From Apus apus (lineage: Eukaryota > Chordata > Aves > Apodiformes > Apodidae): 64,000 nt of DNA. The translations under genes were made by a program, and so were the position numbers. Under the pieces are notes generated by a model, which did no database searches, was not told the origin of the DNA, and saw only the letters and a list, made by a program, of their open reading frames with translations. The stretch is taken from contig NC_067312.1 of the NCBI RefSeq assembly GCF_020740795.1, positions 46,214,405-46,278,404 on the forward strand, given 5' to 3'. This document shows, in pieces, positions 26,501-38,054 of this stretch (positions are counted from its first letter, which is position 1; each line of letters begins with the position of its first letter).

Positions 26501-27993
26501 TGTCAGTCTTCCCACAACAATAAAATGCTATTAAGAAATATGTATGTTGATATGTTATTTAATATACTTACATAGTATTAAAGACCTGTAAAGTTGCATG
26601 GTTATGCAAGTATTTCAAGTGCAAATTGAACAATTTTAAAGATGTCACAAAAGGCAGATCTTTCAAAATACTCAACACTCAGTTATGGCCAAGCAATGAA
26701 GTCTAGAAATACAATTAAGAATATGGAAAACAAAGTTCAAGCTTCATAAGCACATTTTCATATGGACTTGAAAGTTTGGGAAGATGTAATTAAAATTTAA
26801 AAGATTTTAAATATAAATTTAAAATACACTTTTGGGACTAACATCTATGTTGGTTTACAAAAATTCTAAAAAGAAAAGTACTTCCAAAAGCCAGTCAAAG
26901 AAGACAACAGCAGCCGTTGATTTCAGATAAATAGAACACTTTTTCTGCCACTATCCACCCATCTAATTTTCTCACTGCTTTCTTTTGAAATCTGCAGAAC
27001 TCTTCACCAAATATATTAATACACTGAAAATATTTCAATAATATTAAATTATAATTTAATTTGTGAGGAAGAACTACATTTTCAACATCACAATAGGTTT
27101 GAAAAAATAACATATTTCTAAAGCAGCTAAAAACATGCTGAAAACATCAGTAAATCAAGAAAAAAAAAAAAATTCCCAACCATATCTGGTCCAAGTGACA
27201 TGGTTGAAACAAAGATAATATTAATTTCACCTTCTTTAACTGTCACAAAAAGCAATATAAAAACTTGTGAACTTTATACAGGCATGATGTAAGTCATGCT
27301 ACGTGCTGTATTAAAGTTACAGCAGTTAACATGCTGTACTCTCCTTTTTTTTGCTATCGCGTTATAATTTCTGCAACATTTTCCACATAGCCAGGGGAGG
27401 GGGAGGGGCACCAGGTGGTTACTCATATTTCTAAAAACAAATTTCAACTTTGACATTAAATTAGCAAGCTTCAAAAACCTTATGGAATATAAGTCACCAA
27501 GACTGGTACTTCCAGCAGTCTAACAAAAGGTGACTTCAACAGTGCAAAACACCTGAAAGAAAAAAAAAAAAAACAGAGGACATCCATTTGTGGGGCAGTG
27601 GGGTTTGTAATAAAGTTGGGATAGAAATCAGTCACAGGGTACTTACAATAGAAGTTACAGTAACTATGAACCCAGGAAGAACATAAAGTCTGCAGATTAT
27701 TCATATCTTATTAATTTAAAGACATTGCCCCATAGACCTGAAGCAAACCTGAAGTGGCTAGGGACAGGTACCCAGTGTCCCATAGCAGGGAATAAAACAG
27801 AGTAAGGTACAAAGTAGAAGTGAGGAAAAGGAGCTGGAGGCCGCTACCTGGCTGCTACAGATGGCAGCAGGTGTCAGTTCCAGCTCCTTGAGCCTCTCTG
27901 TTCACAGCACTTGTGATGCCTAACTATGTAACATTTAGGAATCTCTGAGCCAGACCAGAAAGCAAGTTTCCCCTATACTCAGCTATTGTGTCT
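23553..27993. other. Unique AT-rich DNA, no feature seen
   Basis: About 4.4 kb with short homopolymer runs only (for example 25410 and 27560). Open frames here are short and without domains. Confidence 0.55.
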
Positions 27994-28194
27994 TCAGTTC
28001 TCCACTGTCAGGCAGAAGACAGGAGAACAGCTAGTTTTCTTGTCACCACAGAAGTCATTCAGATACACCACTTGTCTCACTATCTTAATGTCAGCCTGTA
28101 CGCTCCCCCCATCTCTCTTACAAACCAGGAGCAGTCTAGATCCAGCTGAGTTGGAAATTATCCAGTGCTCACTCTTGCACTCCTCAATCTTCAT
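27994..28194 (-). other. Exon-like cysteine-rich ORF, unassigned
   Basis: On the minus strand, directly after an ACACACAG acceptor-like site, 66 codons run to a TGA. The peptide starts MKIEECKSEHWIISNS, continues RLLLVCKRDGG and VYLNDFCGDKKTSC, and has five cysteines. Alternating hydrophobic segments suggest a beta-rich extracellular fold. I do not recognise the family. It could be a terminal exon of an unplaced gene, a fragment of an old retroposed gene, or part of a mobile element. The neighbouring CR1 begins at 28281 and does not account for it. Confidence 0.3.
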
Positions 28195-28280
28195 CTGTGT
28201 GTGTGACACAACTGAATGTCATATTTACATTACAAAAAGACAGAATAACTGTACTAAACCCTGGAAATTTCACACAGAAA

Positions 28281-28320
28281 CACACAGAATCATCAGAGCT
28301 GGAAAAGACCTCTCAGGTCA
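28281..28320 (-). mobile_element. CR1 tail scrap
   Basis: About 40 bp resembling a CR1 3' tail (CACAGAATCATCAGAGCTGG) directly abuts the tail of the next, separate CR1. Confidence 0.55.
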
Positions 28321-28950
28321 TAGAATCATAGAATGGGTAGAGTTGGAAGGAATCTTAAAGATCCTCAAGTTCCAGCTCCCCTGCATGGGCAGGGACACCT
28401 CCCACTAGATAAGGTTACTCAGAGCCACATCCAACCTGGCCTTGAATACTTCAGAGGATGAAGCATTCACAGCTTTCCTGGGTAACCTGTGCCAGTGTCT
28501 CACCACCCTCACACTAAAGAATTTCTTCCCAATATCTAATCTGTATCTACCCTCTTCCAGTTTAAAACCATTGCCCCTTGTCCTGTGCCTACATGCCCTG
28601 CTAAAAAGTCCTTCCCAAACTTTCCTGAAGGCCTTTTCAGATCGCGGAAGACTGCTAGGAAGTCTCCCTGGAGCCTTCTCTTCTCCAGGCTGAACAACCC
28701 CAACTGTCTCAGCCTGTCTTAGTAGGAGATGTCCTCCAGACCAATGATCAATTTTGTGGCCCTCCTCTGGACACGTTCCAACCGGTCCACATCTTTCTTA
28801 TGTTGGGGGCTGCAGGGCTGGACACAGTATTCCAGGTGAGTTCTCACCGAGGCAGAGTAGAGAGGCAGAATCACTTCTCTCAATCTGCTGGCCACACTTC
28901 TTTTGATACAGCCCAGGATACTGTTGGCTACAATTGCACGTTCAGCACAG
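28321..28950 (-). mobile_element. CR1 LINE 3' end
   Basis: Minus-strand CR1 with an intact tail at the left (ATAGAATCATAGAATGGGTAG). The C-terminal ORF2 peptide follows: [40 protein letters not shown] and [11 protein letters not shown]. It ends near 28950 in the region corresponding to [12 protein letters not shown]. Confidence 0.9.
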
Positions 28951-29003
28951 AGTCCAACCATCAACCCAGGATGAGGAAAAAATAAAATAAAACAAAACAA
29001 AAA

Positions 29004-29066
29004 CTGAGCACAGTATGCAAGGTGCAGCCTCACCAGTGCTGAGTACAGGGGATCATCCACTTCCCT
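29004..29066 (-). mobile_element. CR1 LINE fragment, part 1 of a split copy
   Basis: Minus-strand CR1 (ACTGAGCACAGTATGCAAGG to CACTTCCCT), preceded by an A-rich tract at 28977-29002. The copy is interrupted here and resumes at 30404 with no loss of CR1 sequence. Confidence 0.8.
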
Positions 29067-30403
29067 GTGTGAGGGTCGGTACCCCTCCCCTCTCTGGAGC
29101 AAATTACTGCCTCATGGAGCAGCGATCTAACCTGTTCAAAATGGGTGCTCCTCATGCTACTTGCCTTTCACTTCCTCATGGGCTAAGCAAAAACTACACT
29201 GCCACCCTGAAGAAGCATACTCTAAGGCAGGAACCCTGTGGTGGGAAAATTGCAACATTGTTGCTGTTCAACCCAGAGACTGCAGTGAGATCTTGAACTC
29301 TAATTGGATAATAACCAGAGAAGAGAGCAAAGAACTAATTGGAGACTTTTTACTACAATGGAACAAGCCATAAAAGCAGGCCTGGACAGACTGCTGCCAC
29401 CACTTTTGCTTTTTGCCATTGAACTGGTTGCTGACTGCTGTGGGGCTGCATCTTGGCTTGTGACTGCCGCTGCTGCTTCTCCTTTTCGAGTGGCTTTTGG
29501 ACAGCTGGAGTGTTGCCTATGGACTGCCACAGGGATTGTATGCTGCTGTCACAGCAAGAGTACACCAATAAAGGAGGGAGAAGAAAGAAGGCATCACTGT
29601 CAGGGATAAACCCCTGCGGACCAGTGTCAGTGTTGGCCTACCCTGTCCTCATTGCTCATAGTCTTGCTATCAGGCTGGCAAGGCAGAGTGGCTGTAAATA
29701 CCATTGAAACAGCTGACCATCTCAGGAACAGGGTAAAGATCCATCCAGTGAAATCCTTCTCCCCCTTAATTTACCCATACACACACAGATCTCACAACCC
29801 CACCGAGGGAAAACGTCAATGTTGGGCCAGTCCTCCATATCCTCCACCTCCTCTCCTCAACTATCCTAAATTCCCCCACTTACAAGTTGTCGCAAGACGG
29901 TACTGGGGGGCTACCGGCTGTCAGGATATCTTTGCGACTCCCCCTCCCGATGTGGAGGGGTTTTTGAATAAACCTGAGGGTCACACGTGACACTGCCTCT
30001 CACAGAGGAACGGCCACTGCGGGACCATATTTCGGGGTGGTAGTTAGAGAGCACCTCCACCACGCTCAGAAATTGCCTCTAAAGCCAAGGTTTATTGCTG
30101 GGTGGGAAATGTTAACAGTTGGAGTGCTACCTCAAACTTCTTTTGTTATACCTTATTGGTTTTTGCCCTTACTGAACCTCCTTTCCCTAGATTCTGCTAA
30201 ATCCTTTAAATAAACCTTTCAATTTGTAAATCTTAATTTTGGTATCAACTGTGTTTACTGTGGGCATGGTGAGGGTTGGCTGCTTTCCCACTCTAAAAGT
30301 TGGCACTGCCGTTGGCCACTCCTCTGAAAGAGGCGAACGCCACGTACAGGCCCTGGGTCCCATTAAATTTCTCCAAACAGGAGAAAAGGGTCAGACTGTG
30401 ACA
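29067..30403 (+). mobile_element. LTR retroelement insertion (partial ERV) inside CR1
   Basis: A 1,337-bp insertion splits a CR1; CCCT occurs on both sides (29063-29066 and 30404-30407) like a target duplication. The right part, 29888-30403, is LTR-like: it starts TGTCGCAAG, ends TGTGACA and has AATAAA signals near 29968 and 30210. The left part (29067-29887) has a CATAAAAGC box near 29371 and an AATAAAGG near 29567. It holds open frames but no gag, pol or env motif I recognise. It is either a partial provirus or a composite of two LTR families. Confidence 0.65.
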
Positions 30404-30642
30404 CCCTACTTCTGCTGACCACACTATTTCTGATACAGGCCAGGACACTGCTGACCTTCTTGGCCACCTGGGCACACTGCTGGCTCATATTCAGCCAACT
30501 CTCATTCAACACCCCCAGGGCCTTTTCCTCTGGGCAGCTTTCCAGCCACTCTCTTCCAGGCCTGCAGTGCTGTGACCAAAATGCAGGACCAGCACTTGGC
30601 CTTATTGAACCTCATACAATTGTCCTTTCTCCACTGATCCAG
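30404..30642 (-). mobile_element. CR1 LINE fragment, part 2 of a split copy
   Basis: Continues the CR1 from 29066: CTTCTGCTGACCACACTATT, then GGCACACTGCTGGCTCATAT and CTTATTGAACCTCATACAAT, ending TGATCCAG. The next CR1 base is at about 31844. Confidence 0.85.
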
Positions 30643-31843
30643 TGTTGTGGTCCGAGTTTGACCCAGGCTGGAAAAACTCGAGTCGAAACACAAAACACAC
30701 CCTCCCTTCTCTTCAATTAGAGGAGGAATAGCCCCATTGACTGGTTTTACTTTCCCAGTGGGTCCATCCCTAGCTTGGGACCAGCTGGTTACACCAGTAT
30801 GTCTCTAGAACACAAACTCCACCCATATGTGCTCACACCAGCACAAACACAGAGACCATGGGTTTAAAATACCACTTTAATGTATCAGCTGTAAAAAAAG
30901 GAGTGGGGGGAGCTGGATGTGCAAATGTGGTTACTGGAGATAAAACATGGGGTGTATAACATTTGTACTTGTGAACGGGGTATTTGAGAGCAATATGTGA
31001 TCAGTAAAGAGAAATAAAACACGGTCGTAGTTGAGGTTAGAGAGCCCAGTGGGTCTCCTGTATAGGGTAGACAAGGTGCGTGTGTGAATGTGGCAAATCA
31101 CTTTTGCCTGGGGAAAAGAACACAGAAAATGAAAAAGATTTCATCAGTGGGTGTCTCTTACAGTTTCCAGCTCTGAAGCCCTAATAGGTTTGGCAACAGC
31201 AAATGGCGGTGGCTGGAGCTGCAGCTGCGGTGGCTGCATTGGGAGTGCTTGATGACAGAGGGTTTTGGGGATTGAGCAGTGATTCCAGCTCTTTTAGTTT
31301 TATCAGCTCCTTTAGTGTGCTCTAGCTCCTGTCTCCATTTCTTCAGTTCCTTTTGCATAGCTCCTCAGTGAACAGGCTCCACAGGAAGAAGTGTAATATC
31401 CCACCCACAGAAAGCTCTCTTTTATTTAGTCTCCCATTCATCTTTCTTGTATCTTCTTTTCTTCTCTCTCCTTTCTTCCAGCAGCAGCAAGCAATGAACA
31501 CCAATGACCAATAACACACGATGACCGTCTTCTTAACATTCTTTTTGCAGGGTGGTCAATAATAGCTTTTGATGGTCTTTCACTCATTTCTTAGTATCTT
31601 AGTCCCTCAGCTCCCAGTGCCTGCATGCAGCTCCTGATGAAGTTTCAACAATGCTGCCATCTTCCTGACAAAAGCTGGGTCCTGGCTGGAAACATACGAA
31701 GGTGGGCAGCCCACCACCATCTCGCCACCCCCGCTTCCCCTGCAGTGTTGCCACCACTTATTTTCTTTTTTCATCTGTTAAGTCTGTCTATTTTAGTCAG
31801 TTTCAGTGAAAGACGTATCTTTTTTGGAGGCTAGTTCTCCACA
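30643..31843 (+). mobile_element. LTR-type element, 1,201 bp, inserted in the same CR1
   Basis: Starts TGTTGTGGTCCGAG and ends TTCTCCACA; the flanks TCCAG (30638-30642) and TGCAG (31844-31848) look like a 5-bp target duplication with one mismatch. The CR1 sequence is continuous across it. The body (CATGGGTTTAAAATACC, then AATGTATCAGCTG) is laid out like other long avian LTRs in this window. No viral gene is recognised. A 66-codon minus-strand frame at 31158-31358 is probably chance. Confidence 0.7.
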
Positions 31844-32110
31844 TGCAGCCTGTCCAGGTTTCTCTGCACAGCCTCCCTACCCTCAAACTGATCAACACTC
31901 CTGCCAAATTGAGTGTCATCTCCAAACTTACTGAAGGTGCATTCAGTCCCTTCATCGAGGTAACTGATAATGATATTGAACAAGGTTGGCCCCAAAACTA
32001 GGCCCTGCTGGATACCACTGGTGACTGGCCACCAGCTGGATTTAACTGTTCACTGCAACTCTCTGCGTTCAGCCATCCAGCCAATTTCTAACCGAGAAAA
32101 CACTTCTACC
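31844..32110 (-). pseudogene. CR1 LINE fragment, part 3: reverse transcriptase piece
   Basis: Resumes the split CR1 (CCTGTCCAGGTTTCTCTGCA). On the minus strand it encodes remnants of the RT palm with a KFGDDTQF motif near 31908-31927 (FADDTKL in active elements) and, beyond it, [20 protein letters not shown]1 similarity stops near 32110. Confidence 0.85.
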
Positions 32111-32689
32111 AGCAAGCACACTTGCCCCACTTTCTGCATACAAGTACAGCCTGCTGTTAAACTAAACTGGAAATTTCTTTCCCACAAACTTGAGACTACA
32201 GAGACCCAGGGTAAATTTTCTTTCTGCTACCCAGATTGTACTCCTTCTTAATATAAAAATCTGTTGAAAGGTAGCTGGCTAATATTTACCGTGAGGTGAT
32301 ACAAATGAGAAAGAGTAGTTAAGTCTTCTGGGGTAAATATCCATCTGAAATCTCAGAAAGCAAAGCTCATACAAGTTTGGAGACATGTTTTTTTCTTTTT
32401 TGTTTTTTTCCTTTTTTTTTTTCTTAATAAACTGCTTGTAAAATAAAAGAGTTTTAGCTACCATGCCTAGAGCAAATGGCAGGCAGTCTGTTCTGCAAGA
32501 AAGAGACAACCTGTGTGACTATGATACATAGCTTCAAGACAAGTACCTTAACTAGCATCCTTCTCAAAACTGCACAGGTCCTATAGCCTCTACTGTCCCT
32601 GCATTGCAACACTTTTGCTGTCTAATCTAATCTGGGTACTTGCCAGCAGATGTCAAAAGTTTACATACAGTAATAGCCAGATAAAATCT
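32111..32689. other. Non-CR1 spacer, no feature seen
   Basis: Sits where the N-terminal half of the CR1 reverse transcriptase would be expected between neighbouring CR1 pieces. It is T-rich (32392-32425) and shows no CR1 similarity. Confidence 0.5.
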
Positions 32690-34110
32690 TAGGATACCTG
32701 AAGGATGATCTTCCTAATAAATAATGAAGTAAAGAAGATATTCAGTACCTCATCCTCTTCCATGTCCTGTGTAAATATCCCCACCCTGTTGAGCAGTGGG
32801 CCCAAATATGTCTTTACACATGTATAGAAGCCCATCCTGTCACTCCTGATATTTTTTGCCAATTTCAATTCCAGGTGGGCTTTGGCTCTGCTAGCCATGC
32901 TTTCTTCTGCATATTTGGACAGCATCTCATTGTTCCTCCCATGTTACTTTCCCCTATTTCTACCTTCTGTATACTTTTTTTTTTTTTCTCTTGATTTTGC
33001 CAGGAGCATATTGTTCAGCCACACACACCTCCTGCCATTTGTATTTGAAGTCTTGCTCACTGTAATGAACTGCTCTTGTGCTTAGAGGAGGTGAGCCTTG
33101 GAGATCAACCAGCTTTCTTGGCTCCTTATTTCTTCCAAGGCTTTGTCCTATGAGGCACTTTCAAGCACATTTTTCTGAAAAGGCCAAGATCTGCCTTCCT
33201 GAAGTCCAGACCTGTGATCTTGCTTTTTACTCCTTCCCTTCTCAGGATCCCAAACTCCACCATCTCATAGTCACTGCAGCCAAGACTGCTGTTGTTCACA
33301 TTCCTAGTAAGCCCTGACTTCTTTGTGAGTATGTGGTCCAGCAGAACACCTCTCCACCTGGGTCCTTTATCATTTTTATTAGGAAATATTCATTTCTTTT
33401 CAATTGGAAACTCCCTGATGTCTTGTCCACCCAGCAGAAACTAGAGTGGCTGAAATCCTCCACAGGGAAGAGGACTGCTAGCATAAGGCTTCTTCTAGCT
33501 GTCTGTAGAAAGCCTTACCCACATGTTCTTTGTGATGATGGGGCCTATAGCAGACACCCAATACAGTGACACCCATAATCTGTTGATTCTTCATCCAAGC
33601 CCAGGGAGACCTTAATGTATTCCAGCTATTCTTTCACATAAAAGGCAGCTTCACCTCATTTTGCAAGCTGTCCTTTCTAAAGAGCCTGAATCCCTCCCAT
33701 CACATCTCTGTGATCTCAAAAAGATCACAGCCCTGCACAAACATCTCTAATTCTTCATGTTTATTTCCCATGCTCTGTGCATTAGTGCGCAGGCACTTCG
33801 AAGAGGCACCCGAGCGTGCTGATGTTCCATTAAAAAATCTGTGATGTTTCCCCATAATGCTGTCTTGTAGAAACTTCCTTGCTCATATGCAAACACTTAA
33901 GCCCGTTCTTTTGAATTTTGTTCCCTATCATTCACATCGCTCTTGGCCTCTGTATGTCAACACTGTCCATCACTCTTTCACAAGGCTGCTGGCAACCCTT
34001 TCCCTCTCCTGTCACTCCTAGTTTAAAACTCTTCTTATCAGACCAACCATACTTTGGTAAAGATGCATTTACCCCACTTATGTGGATCCGGTCTCTCCCA
34101 AGCACAAGCT
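32690..34110 (-). pseudogene. CR1 LINE ORF2: endonuclease and linker remnant
   Basis: On the minus strand the right part encodes the start of the CR1 apurinic-type endonuclease (CLRTNAQSMGNKHEELEMF, then GVCYRPHHHKEH and AFYRQLEEAL). The left part encodes the linker before RT (AHLELKLAKNIRSDRMGFY, then VGIFTQDMEEDEVLNIFF). Stops and frameshifts are numerous. The endonuclease nicks target DNA in active LINEs; this copy is dead. A 5' portion like this is rarer than the usual CR1 tails. Confidence 0.82.
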
Positions 34111-34558
34111 AATCCTCAGACAGAATCCCATGGCCATTTTATGTCTTCCATTAATCTGTTTCAGATCATTGTCAAGTTTTCTTGCAGTTTTTTTAAATTT
34201 TCTTGTTCCATGACTCACTTAAAAATTTAGATAGTAATACAAATGCAGAAGTTTGTCACTGGAATAAATAACACACTTAGTATTTTAAAATTATTGTGTA
34301 AAAAGAATGAATGCTAAAAAGTAAAAAAAACAAAGTATAAAAGCAGTCTTTTTAATATGTAAGTCTTGAGGAGTTCATCCTTTTTTACTTCGCTTTTTAA
34401 ATATTACTGACTTCAGTGTCACTCTGCTGGACAAAACCAGACGTAGCTCATCTATAATAAAAAAGCAAGATATAAATATAATTTTCCCCAGCTACACTCA
34501 TAAGTTTTGGACTGTTTACGTTCTCTAATATAAGTCTAACTTAAGTGTAAATTCTCAA

Positions 34559-34614
34559 AATCTGGAGTCTTTTTGGATCAAAAAGTAATCTGGAGTCTTT
34601 TCGGATCAGAAAGT
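34559..34614. repeat. Tandem duplication, 2 x 28 bp
   Basis: Units 34559-34586 and 34587-34614 share AATCTGGAGTCTTTT and GGATCA and differ at two positions. Confidence 0.9.
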
Positions 34615-35591
34615 ATTGATTTATTAAACAAAAAATACATAGGTAAAACTAGATTTCTGAAACTCTACAATACATACACTTACATAATTATATGTATATT
34701 ATTAAGTAACAAGCAATATAAACTTTTATGCAGCAAATTCATTCTTATGCAACTTGGAAAATGTCCACAAAGTCCCGTAATCTGAAACCATTAGTCTCGT
34801 TTTGCTAATAGTATTTGTTCATGCTGCTTAGTCCTTAAAATCTTCTTCAATACACTGATGTGTCCTAAGAATGCTTAACACAAAAGTTTCAGTCACATTC
34901 ACACTTGAATTCTCAAACAGGTAAAAGCTATAATATGCTTGAAAAAAGCAGCAGAATTGCTCCAGTTTCCATAGGTAAAATTGTTGAAACTTATCTAAAC
35001 TGAAAATCCTGAGGAAGACAATTTCCATCAAAAACATAAATAAATGCAAACAGCTATGTATGTACTTGCATTTTAGATATTTCAATGCAGTAAATGTTTT
35101 ATTTGGTCTTAGGAATACAACAGATCACATTCTAAATTAATCCTATCCTAAATTACTCTTTCTCATCTTATAAAGTCAAACCTCTTCTTAAAATTATTAT
35201 TTATGTTACACTGTTTCAACTAAAATGTACAATGTCCTCATCCCAAAGGCGTCTATGCCTGTGTAAAATTTATTACAGTGAAAATTTACTTCTAGCTGAT
35301 CTATATGTAAATAGTGTTGATGTGGACTTGAAGATAAATATGTTGATTTAAAAGGTGAAACACCATCTTACAAAGGCTCTGTTGCTCTTTGTTTTATCTC
35401 TAGTTACTGGAGCAACTTCACTAACAAAGAAAAAAACTCATTAAGTGCTTCTGGCCATTTGTGTCTTCTATTCAGATGGCTAGAAAAAAAAAAGAGTTAT
35501 TCTGATATTCACTAGGGATTTAGAGATGTTTGATCTTCAGAGCTGTAGACTGAGTAATACTTTCGTAGTGTAGGAAGGAGCAGAATCTGAG

Positions 35592-35628
35592 AAAACAAAC
35601 AAACAAACAAACAAACAAACAAACAAAA
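35592..35628. repeat. AAAC microsatellite
   Basis: About nine copies of CAAA. Confidence 0.95.
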
Positions 35629-36036
35629 CCCACAAAAACAACTGTCAGACTTCAGCACAAATAATGAAGCCCTTAACCAGAAATAGCTAGGTTTGGATTT
35701 ATTTCAAAGGTACAAGTGACCTCTGTGCTATCTTTCAGAAATTCTGCTGGCTCGTATTATATAGAAGCTCTTCCTTGTTAAATCTGCTTTTTAAAAGCTA
35801 TTATTGACATAATATATAGCACAAGAGTTCAGAAGCAAGAAATCCAAGAGGGATTCATGATCCGTCTTCATCTTAAAAAGCACAGAGGAAAGTTGTGTCT
35901 AGGAAGACAGAAAATTATATCCCTGAGTTGTTTTAACCCAAAAGCTGGCATGTGTTTGACAAGGTCAAATGCAGGTTTCAGGCAGCCTGGCAGCCATTAT
36001 TATAGGCTCTGAATTTCACAAGTACATAAAAATAAC

Positions 36037-36958
36037 TGTTCTGTTTTGGTTTGATGGTTTTTTGATATTGGGGGAAGGGTGTCAAGAGTCCTGTAAGATG
36101 CTGAGAAGTTCCCCGTGCTCCGTACCCAGCCAAGGAGCCATTACAGGGACAACAGATGTACCTCATCGATTAACATACGAAAGAACTGGTACAACACCTG
36201 AGCAGGGAGGCATTTTGAGGGAGAAGAGCTGTGCTGGGGAAGGAGAGCAATGCTGGTGGATGATGAGGAAGAAGGGGAAGAAGGTGCCCTAGCAGAAGTT
36301 TCCCTGCAACCCATGGTGAGATGGAAGGCTGACCCCTGCACTCATAGAGGAACATGGTGGAACATTCCCGCGGGAGCCAGAAGGGGTGAACTCAGCCAGG
36401 GGACTTGGATTTTGTGGCCACTGGATTGCTGCCAGGGGACTCTGATTACACAGCTTTGGAAGACCCCGGTGCCAGGGGAGGTGACTGTTCCCAAAGGAGC
36501 CTGTTAATCTGTGAGAAGCCCACACTGGAACATCTTGCTCCAGACCTCATGGGAAGGACTCATGAAGGAGAGGTTTGTGGAAGACTCTCTCCCATGGGAG
36601 GAACCCTGTGGGCAAGCAGGGAAGGACTGTAAGGAATCCTTCTTCCTGAGGAGGAAGGAGCAGCAGGAACCACCAACCTGTGAACTGACTCTAAACCCCA
36701 CCCTGTGTCCCCCTGTGCCATTGGGGGGAAGGAGGTAGAGAAACCGGGAACCCGGGGAAGAAGGGAGTGATGGGGGTAACATATGCAAGCCCTGCTCTTT
36801 GTGCTGTGTCCTGTGTGTGTTTGCTTAGTGTGAAATTCAATTACAATTTTTTCCCCAAGTTCAGTCTGTTTTGCCCAGGACCTTAATCGGTGAAGAACCC
36901 TCCTTGGCCTTTGTCTCAACCCATGAGCTTTGTCCTCCTCAACCCAGAGTCTGAGGGG
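36037..36958 (-). mobile_element. Second copy of the 996-bp LTR, inverted and truncated
   Basis: Starts TGTTCTGTTTTGGTTTGATG (the reversed 3' end of the element). It follows the 14455-15450 copy block by block: TTAACATACGAAAGAACTG, GCAGGGAGGCATTTTGAGGG, AGTTTCCCTGCAACCCATGG, GACTCTGATTACACAGC and CTCAACCCATGAGCTTTG. It diverges at a G run near 36953, before the TGTGGTGGG end, so the last 80 bp or so are missing. Confidence 0.75.
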
Positions 36959-37221
36959 GGGGGAGTTAAAATTAATTAAAGTTAATGCATGTACAAACAC
37001 ACCTTTTAACTTTGCATACATGTGTTCGGTACCAAGTGTTTTACATAGGGCTCAAAATTTAAAAAAACACATGACATTTTCACTTTTACTCTTCTTTAAT
37101 ACCATTACAGAGAATTACAGTTTAAGGCAATACTGCCTGTTCTCATAAAAAATACCACTCCCAATATGTGTTTGCATTTTTCTCCAAAAGATCAGGAAGC
37201 TTATTGCAAGCTAACACTTAC

Positions 37222-37358
37222 CCCTTCCCTTTAGGTCTTCAATGTATGCTTTCATAAACTGTTTCTCAAGTTGCTCCCTTTCACGTTCACTTTCTATAAT
37301 TTCTTCAGTGTCTTCACATACAATAGTTTCAACTGGGCTGTCCTTCAGACTTATGAAT
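37222..37358 (-). CDS. LRRC2: LRRC2 penultimate coding exon (acidic C-terminal helix)
   Basis: The first base completes Lys. The exon then reads FISLKDSPVE, an acidic CEDTEEIIESERERE stretch and QLEKQFMKAYIEDLKGR. This fits the LRRC2 region just after the last repeat, with its conserved ESER and KAYIEDLK segments. The acceptor has a clear CTCTCTCTAG tract and the donor is GTAAGTG. The 137-bp exon ends one base into a codon (phase 1), so at least one more exon must follow. In mammals the remaining segment is about 16 residues ending in a VSFSLQL-like tail. I could not find that exon between here and position 1. Confidence 0.92.
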
Positions 37359-38054
37359 CTAGAGAGAGATTAACACAAAAATATATTCAACAGGCTTCTA
37401 AGCATCACTGGCCACAATTAATTACATTTTAGAAGTTATTGCTACAGCAGAAGGGGAAACATAAAGAACATTTGCTCAGTTTTTGCATTATGATGCTGTT
37501 AGGATCAATCTATTGTTAGAAACAAAGATTTCAAATGGCACCTTTTCTATACTCCACTTGCCATATAAAAATTATTGGATTTATCTCTTTATTTTCATGT
37601 ATCTACATAAATCATTCTTTGCAATAACAGATATATTTCTGTATTACAAGACCTCTAACAGACTACACTATAGTGTCACATCTATGACTGAGTAGTATGA
37701 ACTCCATCCTAAAGACGTTGCCTAGTAATCTGGAATTCTGCCAGTATCACTTAGCTGACAATATGTATCTACGTTTTTTGGTTGTTGCTAGGTTACTTCT
37801 CTTTCACAATGCATGACCGGACTTGTATTATGCTATGTTTGCAAATTTCCTAAAGCTACACATTGCAGGTGAAAAACTAGATGGTTATATAAAAGACTTT
37901 CATAATGTGCAAATTAGATACACAGCATCCTGAAATTTTCTGATATTACCACTCCAAGAAGGAAGAAAAATCAATACAATTATTACTTTCAAAAGAACAA
38001 ATGTTCCAACAAATCATACAGGTTTTTCAAATCTCTTTAGTCTCATTAGCTGCT
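37359..38054. other. LRRC2 intron sequence, no further feature
   Basis: Intronic AT-rich DNA between exons 37222-37358 and 39147-39302. Confidence 0.7.

Larger units (their letters stand above)
34111..36036. other. Unique AT-rich DNA with small repeats
   Basis: Contains the 28-bp duplication and AAAC tract listed separately; nothing else is recognised. Confidence 0.55.

Noticed and set aside
31158..31358. Lys/Glu-rich minus-strand frame resembling a gag-like or coiled-coil piece
   Set aside because: Only 66 codons, inside an LTR-type insertion, with no zinc knuckle or other diagnostic motif.
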